Of a stretch of DNA of 64,000 nucleotides, positions 33,987 to 44,164 are shown one piece after another; within the stretch, counting starts at the first letter, position 1, and the number at the start of each line of letters is the position of its first letter. The notes beneath the pieces were generated by a model. It did no database searches, was not told the origin of the DNA, and saw nothing but the letters and a program-made list of their open reading frames with translations. The position numbers were made by a program, and so were the translations under genes. Source of the DNA: Parasponia andersonii (taxonomy: Eukaryota > Streptophyta > Magnoliopsida > Rosales > Cannabaceae); NCBI GenBank assembly GCA_002914805.1, contig JXTB01000243.1, positions 254,817 through 318,816 of the forward strand, in the 5' to 3' direction.

Positions 33987-36013
33987 AGTTGCAAAACTTG
34001 CTCACCGGCATTTGCACAAGAGCTGAACGCCATTTATACTGCGTCATGATGCAAAGTTTGTTTAGTTTGATGGGTTGCTGCAAAGTTGATGCTTACGATG
34101 AAAAGCCATTTGAGTTACCTTTCTTGACTCTTGGTAGGAAAAAGAGTTGCTTTCGAGGATATTCTTTTCCATTTGTTAGCCTGTCATTGAGAAATATTAT
34201 TAACCATGGTAACCCATGAAAACTTGATTGCTTGAGCCCTGAGATGTTAGTCTCTTGATTTCTGTGTTATTCTGCAATAAATAGAAGTATTCTTATTTTG
34301 TGTGTATTTTAAAGGTTCTCCGGCTTGGTACTTGACAATTTCTTGAAACTTGGCCAATTAAACAAGATAGGACATTTGCTATATGACAGTTTGTTAATCA
34401 CTCTTTAGCACAGTTACTCTTTCTGTTTATGATTCTGTCTGCGGGTTTGAGGAGATTCCTTTTATATATTTTTTTATGGCAACTCCTTCCAATTCTAACA
34501 GATGAGATTCCTTTTATATATTTTTTTATTCTAACAGATGAGATTCCTTTTATATATTTTTTTATGGCAATTCCTTCCAATTCTAACAACAGATAATATC
34601 CTGGTTTGAAAGGCATTCCATCTTTTTATGGCAATTCCTTCCAATTATAACAGATAATGTCCTGGTTTGAAAGCCATTCCATCCCCACTTTTCCCCTTAT
34701 AAAAAACAAATGTAAAATGTACGATAAGTAAATGAACTAAACGAAGAAAGAAGAGGGTGCGGTTTCCTTTTGGTGGGTTGAACTTTGGTGGAGGTGAAGA
34801 GAGTGAGAGATACTATTAAGGGAAAGAGGTAAAAAGTGGGTCGTTTAGAGCAAACAATTTTGGTTTAATGTTATTAAAAAAAAACAGCTAAAGTGAATAT
34901 TCTACAATTTACATTTTGTAGTTTCAATTTTGCAAAATAATACTCTGAAATTAAGAATTTGTGAAAATCAATGCCTTGCACTTATTATTTTGACAATTTT
35001 AATAACAAAAAGATTAATATTTTTCATTAAAACTTGATTAGTTGTTATTATTCTTCTTGATTTTTATGATATTATTATCTTTTATTTGTTAAAATTATTC
35101 AAAAAGTCAACATGATGTATTAAATTTTAGAATTTTTTTTAATCTTAAACTATTATTTTATTGAGTTTAAACTTTAAAGTTTGAACTACAAAACACTTAA
35201 ACTTTAAGATACTTTTTTGTCGTTCACCTTTTAAAAAAAAAATGGAAGGTTTGATATTGAAAACAAACATGCAATTTAAAGTAGTATAAGATAATTTACA
35301 AAATGGAAAACTCATTTTTCTTTATGTCAACAAAATCACCTTAGTTTGGCAAGAAATAAAATATAGGAGAAAAGAAAGTATATGTGATGGAAAGGGAAAT
35401 GCTTTTGCATTATGTTGTTCGGTATGCATGAAGGAAAAAAAATAATGAAATTACACATTATATTTTTCGATTGTATTAGTGTATTCTAAATTTGAGAATA
35501 AAAGTGTAATTTCATCCACACAATAAGTATTTCACATTTTTCTTTCACTTTTCTGTCTAATTTTAGGAGATTAAAAAATAATAGAATACTATTTTTTCCA
35601 TCTGTTTTTCATTTCTTCCATCTTTTCTCTCTTACCAAATACCTGTGTTTCAATTATTCCTTCACTTTTCTCTCCGTCACTTTCCTTCCTTCCACTTTTT
35701 CCTTCTACTAAATACAGAATGACCCTTTTTAATCCCTCATACTTCACATTTTCTTCCAATTTTCTCTCTCTCTCTCTCTCTCTATCTATCTCTGTGACTG
35801 AGCAATCAACTTTTCTCTTTTTATGCTTTTGTTTCTCACTCTTCGTAGACTGTCAATTGAGAACCTCTATACAGTAGAGCAGTCAACGAGCAATAATATG
35901 AAGAAAAAAAAGAACACATTATATGAGTGTAAAAAGTAACCCACAAAGTGATTAGGTAACCGTGGAAATCTCATATTGATGACTACATACACAATGGGCA
36001 TCGACTGGTCAAT
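33987..36013. other. ENY2 3' flank and spacer up to element 2
   Basis: The first 350 bases are probably ENY2 3' UTR. A repeat cluster lies at 34453-34680, followed by an AT-rich region and a (TC)n run at about 35762-35785. From 35848 the sequence is the first part of a 378-bp host tandem repeat. No gene was seen. Confidence 0.6.
34453..34680 (+). repeat. Nested short repeats downstream of ENY2
   Basis: The block gagattccttttatatattt occurs three times and atggcaa(c/t)tccttccaatt three times, in overlapping combinations, followed by two copies of cctggtttgaaag. Confidence 0.88.
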
Positions 36014-36018
36014 GTCTT
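35848..36018 (+). repeat. Host 378-bp tandem repeat, unit 1, part left of element 2
   Basis: The sequence from gactgtcaattgagaacc to the insertion point matches 48589-48759. Removing the retrotransposon places the two matches exactly 378 bases apart. Confidence 0.85.
36014..36018 (+). other. Left target-site duplication of element 2
   Basis: GTCTT directly precedes the TG of the 5' LTR and recurs at 48377-48381 directly after the 3' LTR. Five bases is the usual Ty3/gypsy duplication length. Confidence 0.85.
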
Positions 36019-36845
36019 TGTGGGACCTGTTCTTAAATCATACACCACGTGGATGATTAAGTGGCAGAACAGATCACGAGTAGGGCTCGCCGTCCGACAT
36101 GTGTCAAGAGTGACTAGCTAAAGGCCACGTGAGTCGCACATGATACCACATCGGCCATTGGGCTATCCGAGGTAAGGAGCGAGTCCATCCCAGACCCTGG
36201 ATAGACTCGGCCCAGTCCGATTCTTATCTCGACAGCTGGAGGGTCGGAAGCCCTAAGGGTCTTCCACCAGAATACAAGGGAAAGTAACTCACAGCTCCAG
36301 ACCCAGACAGAGCATTTAATGCGATCCTGAGCAGGTATGCTTAGGGGGCAAGCCGTCCTGATAGAACGGCGATTTGTCCAAATCTCGCCCCTGACATATT
36401 CGAGCCATAGGAGGTGGCGGAAACTAGGCTACAGCGATACAGGGGAGATCGTGGTAATCTCGGCCCGTGACCTCTGGAAAAAGTCTGGAGGAAAAAGGTA
36501 CTCAGTTCTGAGATGGTAAACTGGGTGGTTCACAATTTCAGGACTATATATATATGAGCCATGCGTTCCCAAAGGAAGGCATGTACGCATACAAAAAGAA
36601 GTATTAAAAAGCTTACAAGCAAGAAACAAAGATATACTCATATAGAACTAATTCCTTGCTACCCTGAATCAAAGAAAGACCACTGACTTAAGCATCGGAG
36701 AGTCTTTGCAGGTGGCCACCCCCGCCTCTCCGACCCTGCCTGGAGTTCAGAGCACTTTGGAATAGCAAGGACACATTGACAGTTAGAGAATACAGCATCA
36801 GCGGTTCAGAGACACGTGGACGACTGGTGAGAAACCGATCCAACA
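36019..36845 (+). repeat. 5' LTR of element 2
   Basis: It is 827 bp long, starting TGTGGGACC and ending CCAACA. A TATA-like ctatatatatatgag at 36544-36555 probably marks the promoter of the sense transcript. Confidence 0.93.
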
Positions 36846-36846
36846 G

Positions 36847-36863
36847 TTTGGCGCGTCTGTGGG
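36847..36863 (+). other. Primer binding site of element 2
   Basis: The sequence tttggcgcgtctgtggg begins one base after the LTR end and has the TGGCGC core common in plant Ty3/gypsy primer binding sites. I did not assign the tRNA. Confidence 0.7.
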
Positions 36864-36941
36864 AAAAATGGTTGAGCGTAAGAAAAAGAGTAGGAGACTC
36901 ACAATCGCGCTCTCCCCGAACAAAAGGTCATACAACATCGG

Positions 36942-38345
36942 ATGGCACCCTCGAGGATGACAACCAGGAGCACACGTCCCGACGCCGAAAGGAGCTCCCG
37001 AGAAGTACGACCAGACCTGGAGCAGAAGCTAGATCAGATGCTTGCCACCCTGACGGAAGCAAACTAGAAGGCAGAGATGGCCCACGAGGCCGTCCTGGGT
37101 TTAAGGGACGAAGTCGCAGAGGTACGCAGAGATAACGCCCGCCTCGAAGGGCTGCTGGCGAGCGAAGACAGGAGCCAGCGGAGAGAAGATTTTGACGAAG
37201 AGGTCCAACAAGAATTTGGAAGCCAACCGCGAGGAGAATTTCCTGCCCCATCCGGATCGCGGATGCAGGGGGCACGGCAAAGCCAGTCGAGACCCCTCCA
37301 AATTAGGGGGGCGATAGGCAGAAAATGCCATGGAAGCCTAGGAGGTACGTCTCCCGACTGGAAGCAAGAAATGATGGCGGAGTTGGGTAAGAGACTCGAG
37401 GCCCATCACGGCCAGACCCCCGACGATCTTGTATAGCAAACTGTGCGAGGGATCAACCGGACGACCTTTGCCGACTGGATCCAGATGGAGCCCAGGTCGA
37501 TGGACTTCACAACCCCAACCTTCAGGCCGTTCGAGGGGAAAACCGACCCCCTCGATCACATATACCACTTTCAACAGAAGATGGCCTTGGAAACCAGGGA
37601 CGAGGCTGTGACCTGTAAAGTCTTCTCTATGACCCTAGCAGGACCAGCCTTGCTATGGTTCAGACAGCTCCTGGAGAAATCCATAAATGGGTTCGAAGAT
37701 TTCTGCAAACTTTTCCTAAAGCAGTACGCGGGTGTCCGGAGACAGCAAAAAACCATGCGAGAACTTGACCAGTTGGAGCAGGCCGCAGATGAGTCCCCGC
37801 GAGAGTACCTGTCATGTTTCCTCGAGGTGATGTCCCTAGTCCATAACGTCGAATCGGTCTAAGCCGTAGGCTCATTCATCAAGAGCCTACAGCCAGGATC
37901 AATGCTATCAGACCACCTCCTTTTGAATCTTCCGTACAATATAGCGGACGTCCAGGCAAAGTCAGAAGGGGTATTCAGGGTGCTGGAAAGCCACCAGAAG
38001 GTGCCCAAGACCTCCGTCGCGATAAGAATGACATCGGTACAAACCCCAGCCCCGCAAGGGGTGAAGAGGCCCTCACTGAACCAAGGGCTGACTCTGAAAC
38101 AGGAAGCCCCCATCCGAGACAGTCAGGAAGGTGGCAAGAGGAGGAAGACGCCCCGTGATCCTTTACCGAAGTATGAGCTCAACACGCCGATCGATATGAT
38201 CTACCTCCAAAACAGAGACAGGGGTATCTTCAAAGACCCGCCCAAATCTGGCATCCCTGAGCACATGAAGAACAGGATCAGGTACTACCAGTTTCACAAA
38301 GACTACGGGCACGAAACTGCCCACTGCCGTAACCTTTACGCGTAG
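36942..38345 (+). pseudogene. Element 2 gag
   Basis: The frame from the ATG at 36942 gives a Tat-type gag: a charged coiled-coil N-terminus, then the capsid-like core (FTTPTFRPFEGKTDPLDHI, LAGPALLWFRQL, FLKQYAG) and a basic nucleocapsid-like end. It is broken by in-frame stops at 37065, 37434, 37860 and 38343, with more in the gag-protease spacer at 38448, 38469 and 38556. All lie in one frame, so gag and protease share a frame. Near 38287 the sequence reads RYYQFHKDYGHETAHC; a cysteine is expected at the second Y in Tat zinc-knuckle-like motifs. The ATG at 36868 opens only a short frame. Confidence 0.85.
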
Positions 38346-38564
38346 GTCATGGTGGCGATCCATGCCGGCAGGTTGAAACAGTATGTGAAAACCGGCGGAA
38401 CCCAGCCACAGGAAGATGTCTCCAGGCCTAAAAAGGGGAAGCAAACCTAGGCCTCTGGGTCAGGAGAGTAGACCCTGAGGATAGTGCCGACCATCGTAGG
38501 CAGGCCAGAGCCGACTCAGGATCAAGAGGAGAAGGAAAAATGCCTCAAAAGGGCTTAAGGAAGG

Positions 38565-39020
38565 GTGAAGCGCCTAAGGGGGATTGGTTATTCCGTCAAC
38601 CATTTGATGATGGGGGAAAGCCACGCCTCTGCCGCTCCCATCATTTTCACCCAGCAGGATTTGACCACGGTACACCTGCCTCACAATAACCCCTTAGTGA
38701 TTAAACTGCAGATTGGCTCTGCGTTAGTTGGAAGGGTCCTGGTCGACGGTGGAAGCAGCGTCGATATCCTATTCCTTAGCACATTCGAGAATATGGGCCT
38801 GGATCGAAGTGCACTCAGGCCAACCTGTCAACCGCTGTTCGCTTTCGATAGCACTAAGGTCAGCCCCTTAGGCGTCGTGACCCTGAAGTCTGCGCTGCTG
38901 AGAGATGCTTGGACGTGGACTTCATCGTCATTGACTGCCAATCCTCCTTCAACGTCATCATGGGAAGGGGATGGATCCACGCCATGCATGGGGTCGCTTC
39001 CACCCTCCACTAGGTCTTAA
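38565..39020 (+). pseudogene. Element 2 protease
   Basis: This is a retropepsin-like domain with the active-site block LVDGGSSVDIL at about 38742, in the same frame as gag. The frame breaks near 38890, after which the continuation is read in another frame. It would process the polyprotein if intact. Confidence 0.8.
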
Positions 39021-39239
39021 GATATCTATCAAAGGATGGTACCTATACGATAGACATCAAGGGAGACTAGGCCTCCGCAAGAAAATGCTTTTCAACTGCC
39101 CTGAGGGGAGCCGACGTGAGTGCAAGCACCTTGACCGGGGACGGATAGCAATCAAAGGACAGCCTGCCAGTGTACATGAAGCAGATCGAAGAGGAGTCTG
39201 ACGGTCTGAAATCCACGATTGAGGAGCTGGTAACGGTCC

Positions 39240-40156
39240 CTTTGAAAGAGGCAGAACCAGAAAAGATGGTTCTAATTGGGGCCTTATTGCCCGAGCAGCA
39301 GAAAAACGAGATGTTGGGATTCCTGAAGTAGAACGAGGACGTCTTCGCGTGGTCCCACGACGACATGCCCGGGATAGACCTCGCGCATACCTGCCACCGG
39401 CTGAACATAGACCACGATTTCCCTTCAATCAGGCAGAAACCCAGAAGGTTCGCACCAGAGAAAAACAGAGCAATCAACAAGGAGGTGGAAAAGCTGCTGG
39501 AGAACAGTCTGATCAGGGCATGCGTGTACCCGTGTTGGATCTCTAACCCGGTAGTGGTAAAAAAGAAAAACATCGACGATCGTATTTGCATAGACTTCAC
39601 CAACCTGAATAAGGCCTGCCCGAAGGATAGCTTCCCCCTGCCAAGAATCGACCAAATGGTAGATGCGACGGCGGGATTCAACAGAATGAACTTTTTAGTT
39701 GCCTACTCTGGGTACAACCAGATCCCCCTGTATACAGAAGACCAGATCCACACGGCTTTTATCACGGAGTGTGGTCTGTACTACTACAGGCATATGCCAT
39801 TTGGCTTGAAGGACGCGGGGGCAACCTACCAAAGGTTCATGAATAAGATGTTTGCTGGGCTACTAGGGAAGACTGTGGAGGTCTATATTGACGACATGGT
39901 CGTGAAGAGCAGAGAAGATTCAGACCATCTGAGACACCTAGACGAATATTTTCAGATTCTGAGGCAATATTGGATGCGTCTGAATCCCAAGAAATGTGTG
40001 TTTAGGGTGTCCTCCAGTCAATTCCTAGGACATATCGTGAGCAGGAGGGGTATTGAGGCAAACCCGACCCAGCTGACCTCGATCGCAAATGTGCAGAGAC
40101 ACTCGACCATTCGAGAGGTCCAATGCCTGGCTGGGAAGATAGCCGCACTCAGCTGA
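39240..40156 (+). pseudogene. Element 2 reverse transcriptase
   Basis: The open stretch 39365-40156 covers the fingers and palm (RAINKEVEKLLE, LNKACPKDSFPLPRIDQ, HMPFGLKDAGATYQRFM) with catalytic YIDDM at about 39884-39898. In palm motif A, where element 1 reads FLDAYSGY, this copy reads FLVAYSGY (codon 39698-39700), so a metal-binding aspartate is missing. A stop at 39329-39331 precedes the domain and a TGA at 40154-40156 ends the frame before the connection segment. Confidence 0.9.
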
Positions 40157-40168
40157 TTCATCTCCAAG

Positions 40169-40648
40169 ATGTCCGACCGATGCAAGTCTTTCTTCCAATG
40201 CTTGAAGAAAAGCTCTACTGTCGTCTGGGGGGAGGAACAAGATAGGGCACTGACAGATCTCAAGCTGTATTTGAGTCGCCCACCTATCCTGGCTTCCCTA
40301 GCAGAAGGGGAGCGCCTGTACGCCTATTTAGCAGTATCCGAAGTAGTGATCAGTGCCGTACTGTTCATCGAGGAAGATGGCAAACAGAAACCAGTGTTTT
40401 ATATAAGCTGCATGCTCATGGATGCCGAGACGCGATATAGTGTGGCAGAAAAGCTGGTCCTCACTCTGGTCAATGCTAAAAAGAAACTCCAGCAGTACTT
40501 TGAGGCATACTCGGTCGCCGTGTATACGGATTTCCCTATCCGGCAAATTTTGGCCAAGCCAGACCTATCGGGACAACTGACCAAGTGGGCCATCGAGCTG
40601 GGAATATACAACATCGAGTATCGGCCTCAAGGGGCGAAGAAAGGATGA
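40169..40648 (+). pseudogene. Element 2 connection segment and first RNase H
   Basis: It continues the reverse transcriptase after the TGA at 40154. The block SRPPILASLAEGERLYAYLA and the RNase H stretch ETRYSVAEKLVLTLV to VYTDFPIRQIL are clear. This is the Ty3-type RNase H; a frame change at about 40640 separates it from the second RNase H. Confidence 0.85.
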
Positions 40649-40684
40649 TTTCTTGGTGGAAATCGAATCTTTCGGCGGGTCATA

Positions 40685-41135
40685 CCTTCAGCCTGGACGC
40701 TTTATATCGACGGATCCACGAATGCCTTAGGGTCAGGTATCGGGATAGTCCTGCAGACCCCAACAGGTCTCAGAGTTGAGAAGGCATTGAGGCTCGGCTT
40801 TCAGGCGACTAACAATGAGGTGGAGTACGAGGCACTGCTGCAAGGCTTTGAGCTGGCACTGTACTTCGGAGTGGAGAACATCGCAGTAAAGACCGACTCG
40901 CAGTTAATTGTGGGTCAGGTTAGGGGAAACTTCGAAGTAAAAGAACCGAGATTGCACAGGTACTTCTCCAAGGTAATGGGGGCAAAAGCTCGTTTTAGTA
41001 ATTTCGATATTGAACCGATTCCCAGGAAGATGAACCAAAGGGTCGACGAGCTAGCTAAGAATGCGTCAATCAGAGGTACGGCCAGAAGCACAGAAGTTCT
41101 CCTAGAAGGTGAGAACATGGAGGACCCCATGCAGA
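40685..41135 (+). pseudogene. Element 2 second (archaeal-type) RNase H
   Basis: An extra RNase H fold lies between the first RNase H and integrase. Visible blocks are LYIDGSTNA (about 40700, first aspartate), ATNNEVEYEALLQGFELAL (glutamate) and KTDSQLIVGQVRGNFEVKE (aspartate). The acidic residues are present but the first block is in a different frame from the rest. A second RNase H here is a known hallmark of Tat-lineage elements. Confidence 0.8.
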
Positions 41136-41149
41136 CCCCTGCACGCCAT

Positions 41150-42390
41150 GTGTTTGCAACCGGAACTACTGACGAAGGGTGGATGATACCCATCACCCAG
41201 TATTTGACGTTGAAGAACCTACTCGCAGACCCCCGAGAAGCAAGATCAGTCAGATTGAAAGCTGCCAGGTACTCGATGGTAGGGGAACAACTATACAGGA
41301 GATCGACAATGGATCTGATGCTGCGGTATATAGAACCTGTCGAAGCACAAAAACTGATAGAGGAAATCTACGACGGAGTATGTGGCAACCACTCTGGCAG
41401 ACGCAGCCTCGCCCACAAGGCTCTAACGGCCGGATACTTTTGGCCATACATGATGGCAAAGGCAGCCCATTCGTCAAGAAATGTGATAAATGCCAGAGGT
41501 TCGCCCCAATGAAATGCCAACCCGCGGAGGTAATTCATTCAAACATAACTCCTTGGCCGTTTGCCAAATGGGGTCTGGACATCGTCGGAGAGCTCTCCAG
41601 AAGTCCAGGGAGAAGGAGGTACGTCCTGCTGGCCACGGATTACTTCACCAAATGGGTAGAGGCTGAAGCCTACGCGACCGTTAATAAGGCAGACACGATT
41701 AACTTCATCTGGAAGAATATAATCTGTCAATTCGGGATCTCGAAAGAGATACACGCCGATCATGGCACACAGTTCCAAAATGCTAAGCTCAAGGAGTTGT
41801 GCGAGCTGTATGATATAAAGCTCAGTTTCTCTTCTGTGAACTACTCTCAGGGGAACGGCCAAGCAGAGGCAACGAACAAAGCCCTATTCAGCAACATCAA
41901 AAAGAACTTACAAGAGGCTAAAGGCAAGTGGTTAGAAGAACTGCCGGCCGTTGTGTGGGCCCATCGAACCACAGAGCGGAGGTCAACTGGAAGAATGCCA
42001 TTCGTCATGGTCTACGGATCAGAGGCTGTGATCTCGACCAAGGTCGACCTCCCAACCCTCAGCTCCGAAGTGGTAAAAGATGCCCCCTTAAATGAACGTC
42101 AGTTAAGCCGCAACACAGACCTCCTGGAAGAAACGAGAAACATGGCCCTGGTCCACCTGGCTTTATACCACCAGCAGGCTAGGTCCTACTATGCAAAAAA
42201 GGTTAGTGCCCGACGATTTAACGCCGGAGATTGGGTCCTGAAAGTTAAAATAGGGAATTCTTCGAAACTGGACTCCAATTGGATCGGACCCTATGAGGTA
42301 ACCAAAACGCTCGACAATGGTGCGTATATCATAAAAGAACTCAACATCAGAAAAATCTGCCGAACACGTGGAACGCTCAGTACTTGAAAA
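41150..42390 (+). pseudogene. Element 2 integrase
   Basis: The zinc-binding region (CGNHSGRRSLAHKALTAGYFWP) is at the end of one frame. After a frame change near 41465 the rest is open to 42387: KKCDKCQRFAP, the catalytic core with GLDIVGEL, HADHGTQF and GQAEATNK (D-D-E all present), and a C-terminal GPY-type module with NWIGPYEVTKTL. This is the best preserved part of the element. Integrase inserts the DNA copy into the host genome. Confidence 0.88.
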
Positions 42391-42433
42391 AGTATCACGT
42401 GTAAGGCACATGCATATGATGTAAGACCATGTG

Positions 42434-42770
42434 AATGCTTATATTATTGAAAAGCTTAAATCTAAAATAGGTCAAGTTCCCTTTTCGCCGCATGGATTCA
42501 TCTTTTGGATTGCTATGGAAAAGGGGTCTGCCCACAGTGGCAGACCCCCTGCACTATTCACGTGTGAGACCCACATAAACGCTTATATTATTAAGAAACT
42601 TAATTCTGAAACAGGTCGGGTCTTCTGCCTCACGGAAAAGGGTCTGCCCACAATGGCAGACCCCACGTTTTATTTGCACAGGCAAAAAATCATACCGGGT
42701 AGCTACAGAAAAGGGCTTGCCCATAGCGGCAGACGCCACGCCTCAGTTGCGGACCATACGCACTATTCGC
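42434..42770 (+). repeat. Hairpin-containing repeats of element 2
   Basis: The block gggtctgcccacaatggcagaccc occurs at 42523-42548 and 42640-42664, with a degenerate third copy near 42710. Each of the first two can fold into a 9-10 bp perfect stem with a 6-base loop. They are preceded by a repeated gcttatattattga segment. Element 1 keeps one decayed copy near 4132. Confidence 0.85.
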
Positions 42771-42784
42771 ACAACCAACGGTCG

Positions 42785-43265
42785 TACTATGGGGATCACA
42801 TCACTTATCGACGACCTGAGAAAACGTACGAAGAGGAAAGAGCTGCGCAACCAAAAACTTGCTAACAGACCTCAATAAACGATCATACTATGAGGATCAC
42901 GTCGCTTGTCGACGACCCGAAAAAATGTACGAAGAGGAAAGAGCTGCGCAACCAAAAACTTGCCAGCAGACCTCGAAAATGATCGTACTATGGGGATCAC
43001 GTCGCTTGTCGACGACCCGAGAAAACGTACGAAGAGGAAAGAGCTGCGCAACCAAAACTTGCCAGCAGACCTCAAAAACAGTCGTACTATGGGGATCACG
43101 TTGCTTGTCGATGTCCCGAGAAAACGTACGAAGAAGGAGGAGCCGCGCAACCAAAACTTATCAGCAGACCTCGAAAACGATCGTACTATAGGAATCACAT
43201 CATGCAATAAAACGCTTGCCGATGACCCGAGAAAACGTACAAGAAGAAAAGGGGTGCGCAACCCA
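42785..43265 (+). repeat. 98-bp tandem array of element 2, about five units
   Basis: Units with gatcacgtcgcttgtcgacg recur near 42790, 42891, 42990, 43088 and 43187. Unlike element 1, nearly all units are the caaccaaaacttgcc subtype. Confidence 0.93.
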
Positions 43266-43279
43266 AAAGCTTGCCAGCA

Positions 43280-43555
43280 AACCCCCTAAGGAACATTTTA
43301 GCTATACGAAGAGCTAAAGGAAAGCAGGGTCGGGATCCACCCGTTGGAAGTGGACCCTCCCTAAATAACATTTTAGCTATACGAATGGCTAAAGGAAAGA
43401 AGGATCAGGATCCACCCGTTGGAAGTGGACCCTCCATAAGGAACGTTTTAGCTATACAAAGAGCTAAAGGTAAGCAGGCTCTACCCGGGGGATGGTTTAT
43501 TTGTGCATGGGCAAGATGTGAACAGATTTGAAGTCTACCCGTTGGAAGTAGTCCA
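43280..43555 (+). repeat. About 73-bp tandem array of element 2
   Basis: Three to four units carry cattttagctatacgaa and ccacccgttggaagtggacc. The array is homologous to 5700-6010 of element 1. Confidence 0.85.
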
Positions 43556-44164
43556 GTACCAAACCAAACATGAAGACAGAAATTAAGATTAAAGTCTGTT
43601 TATTATGTCCTAAAAATACAAAGCGCACGGTCAACAGTGGTGCGCGCTCATAAGCCCTATTTACGGGAAGCAGGTCGCGAACGGACTCGTAGGGAGACAT
43701 CGGAGTGGTAGTGCCCTGTTTGTTCCCGGTAAGAGCCGAGCCCAGGCCTTCTCCTTTGCAACGAAGGGTCCAAACAATGGTCGACCAATCCCTGGAGCTG
43801 GTTCCGAGCGCAGTCTCATTTGGGGTCAGAGAAGTCCAGCCACATGCGCGGGTTGAACTCTGCCAAAACAAGTCATAACAGAAGTTATACCTCCGTAAAA
43901 TCGGATGAGTCAAAGCTCGCATCCCTATCTCTGAAACTAATCTTGACAGTCATGGCTCGAGGAGGACTCACTAATAGTCCGAAATCGTGTCTATCCGAGT
44001 TATCCACAATTATTTATACAGACGGCTACAACAAGGTTTAACTTTACCCCAGACACAGTCAATAAAGAAAAAGAAAACAGACTAAAGAGAATTGCATTGT
44101 TCTTATTATTTATACAGAAGGTTACAACGAGGGTCAGCTTTACAAATGTACAAAATTAGAGACC
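43556..44164. other. Element 2 region beyond the 3' end of the antisense gene
   Basis: No coding function is seen. The minus strand carries AATAAA at 43599-43604, at the same relative place as in element 1. This is probably the 3' UTR of the antisense transcript. Confidence 0.45.
43599..43604 (-). terminator. Candidate poly(A) signal of element 2 antisense gene
   Basis: AATAAA on the minus strand lies about 560 bp past the antisense stop codon and is conserved with element 1 at 6048-6053. Confidence 0.35.

Noticed and set aside
36868..36960. ATG at 36868 as the gag start
   Set aside because: Its frame ends after about 30 codons; the ATG at 36942 is in frame with the rest of gag.
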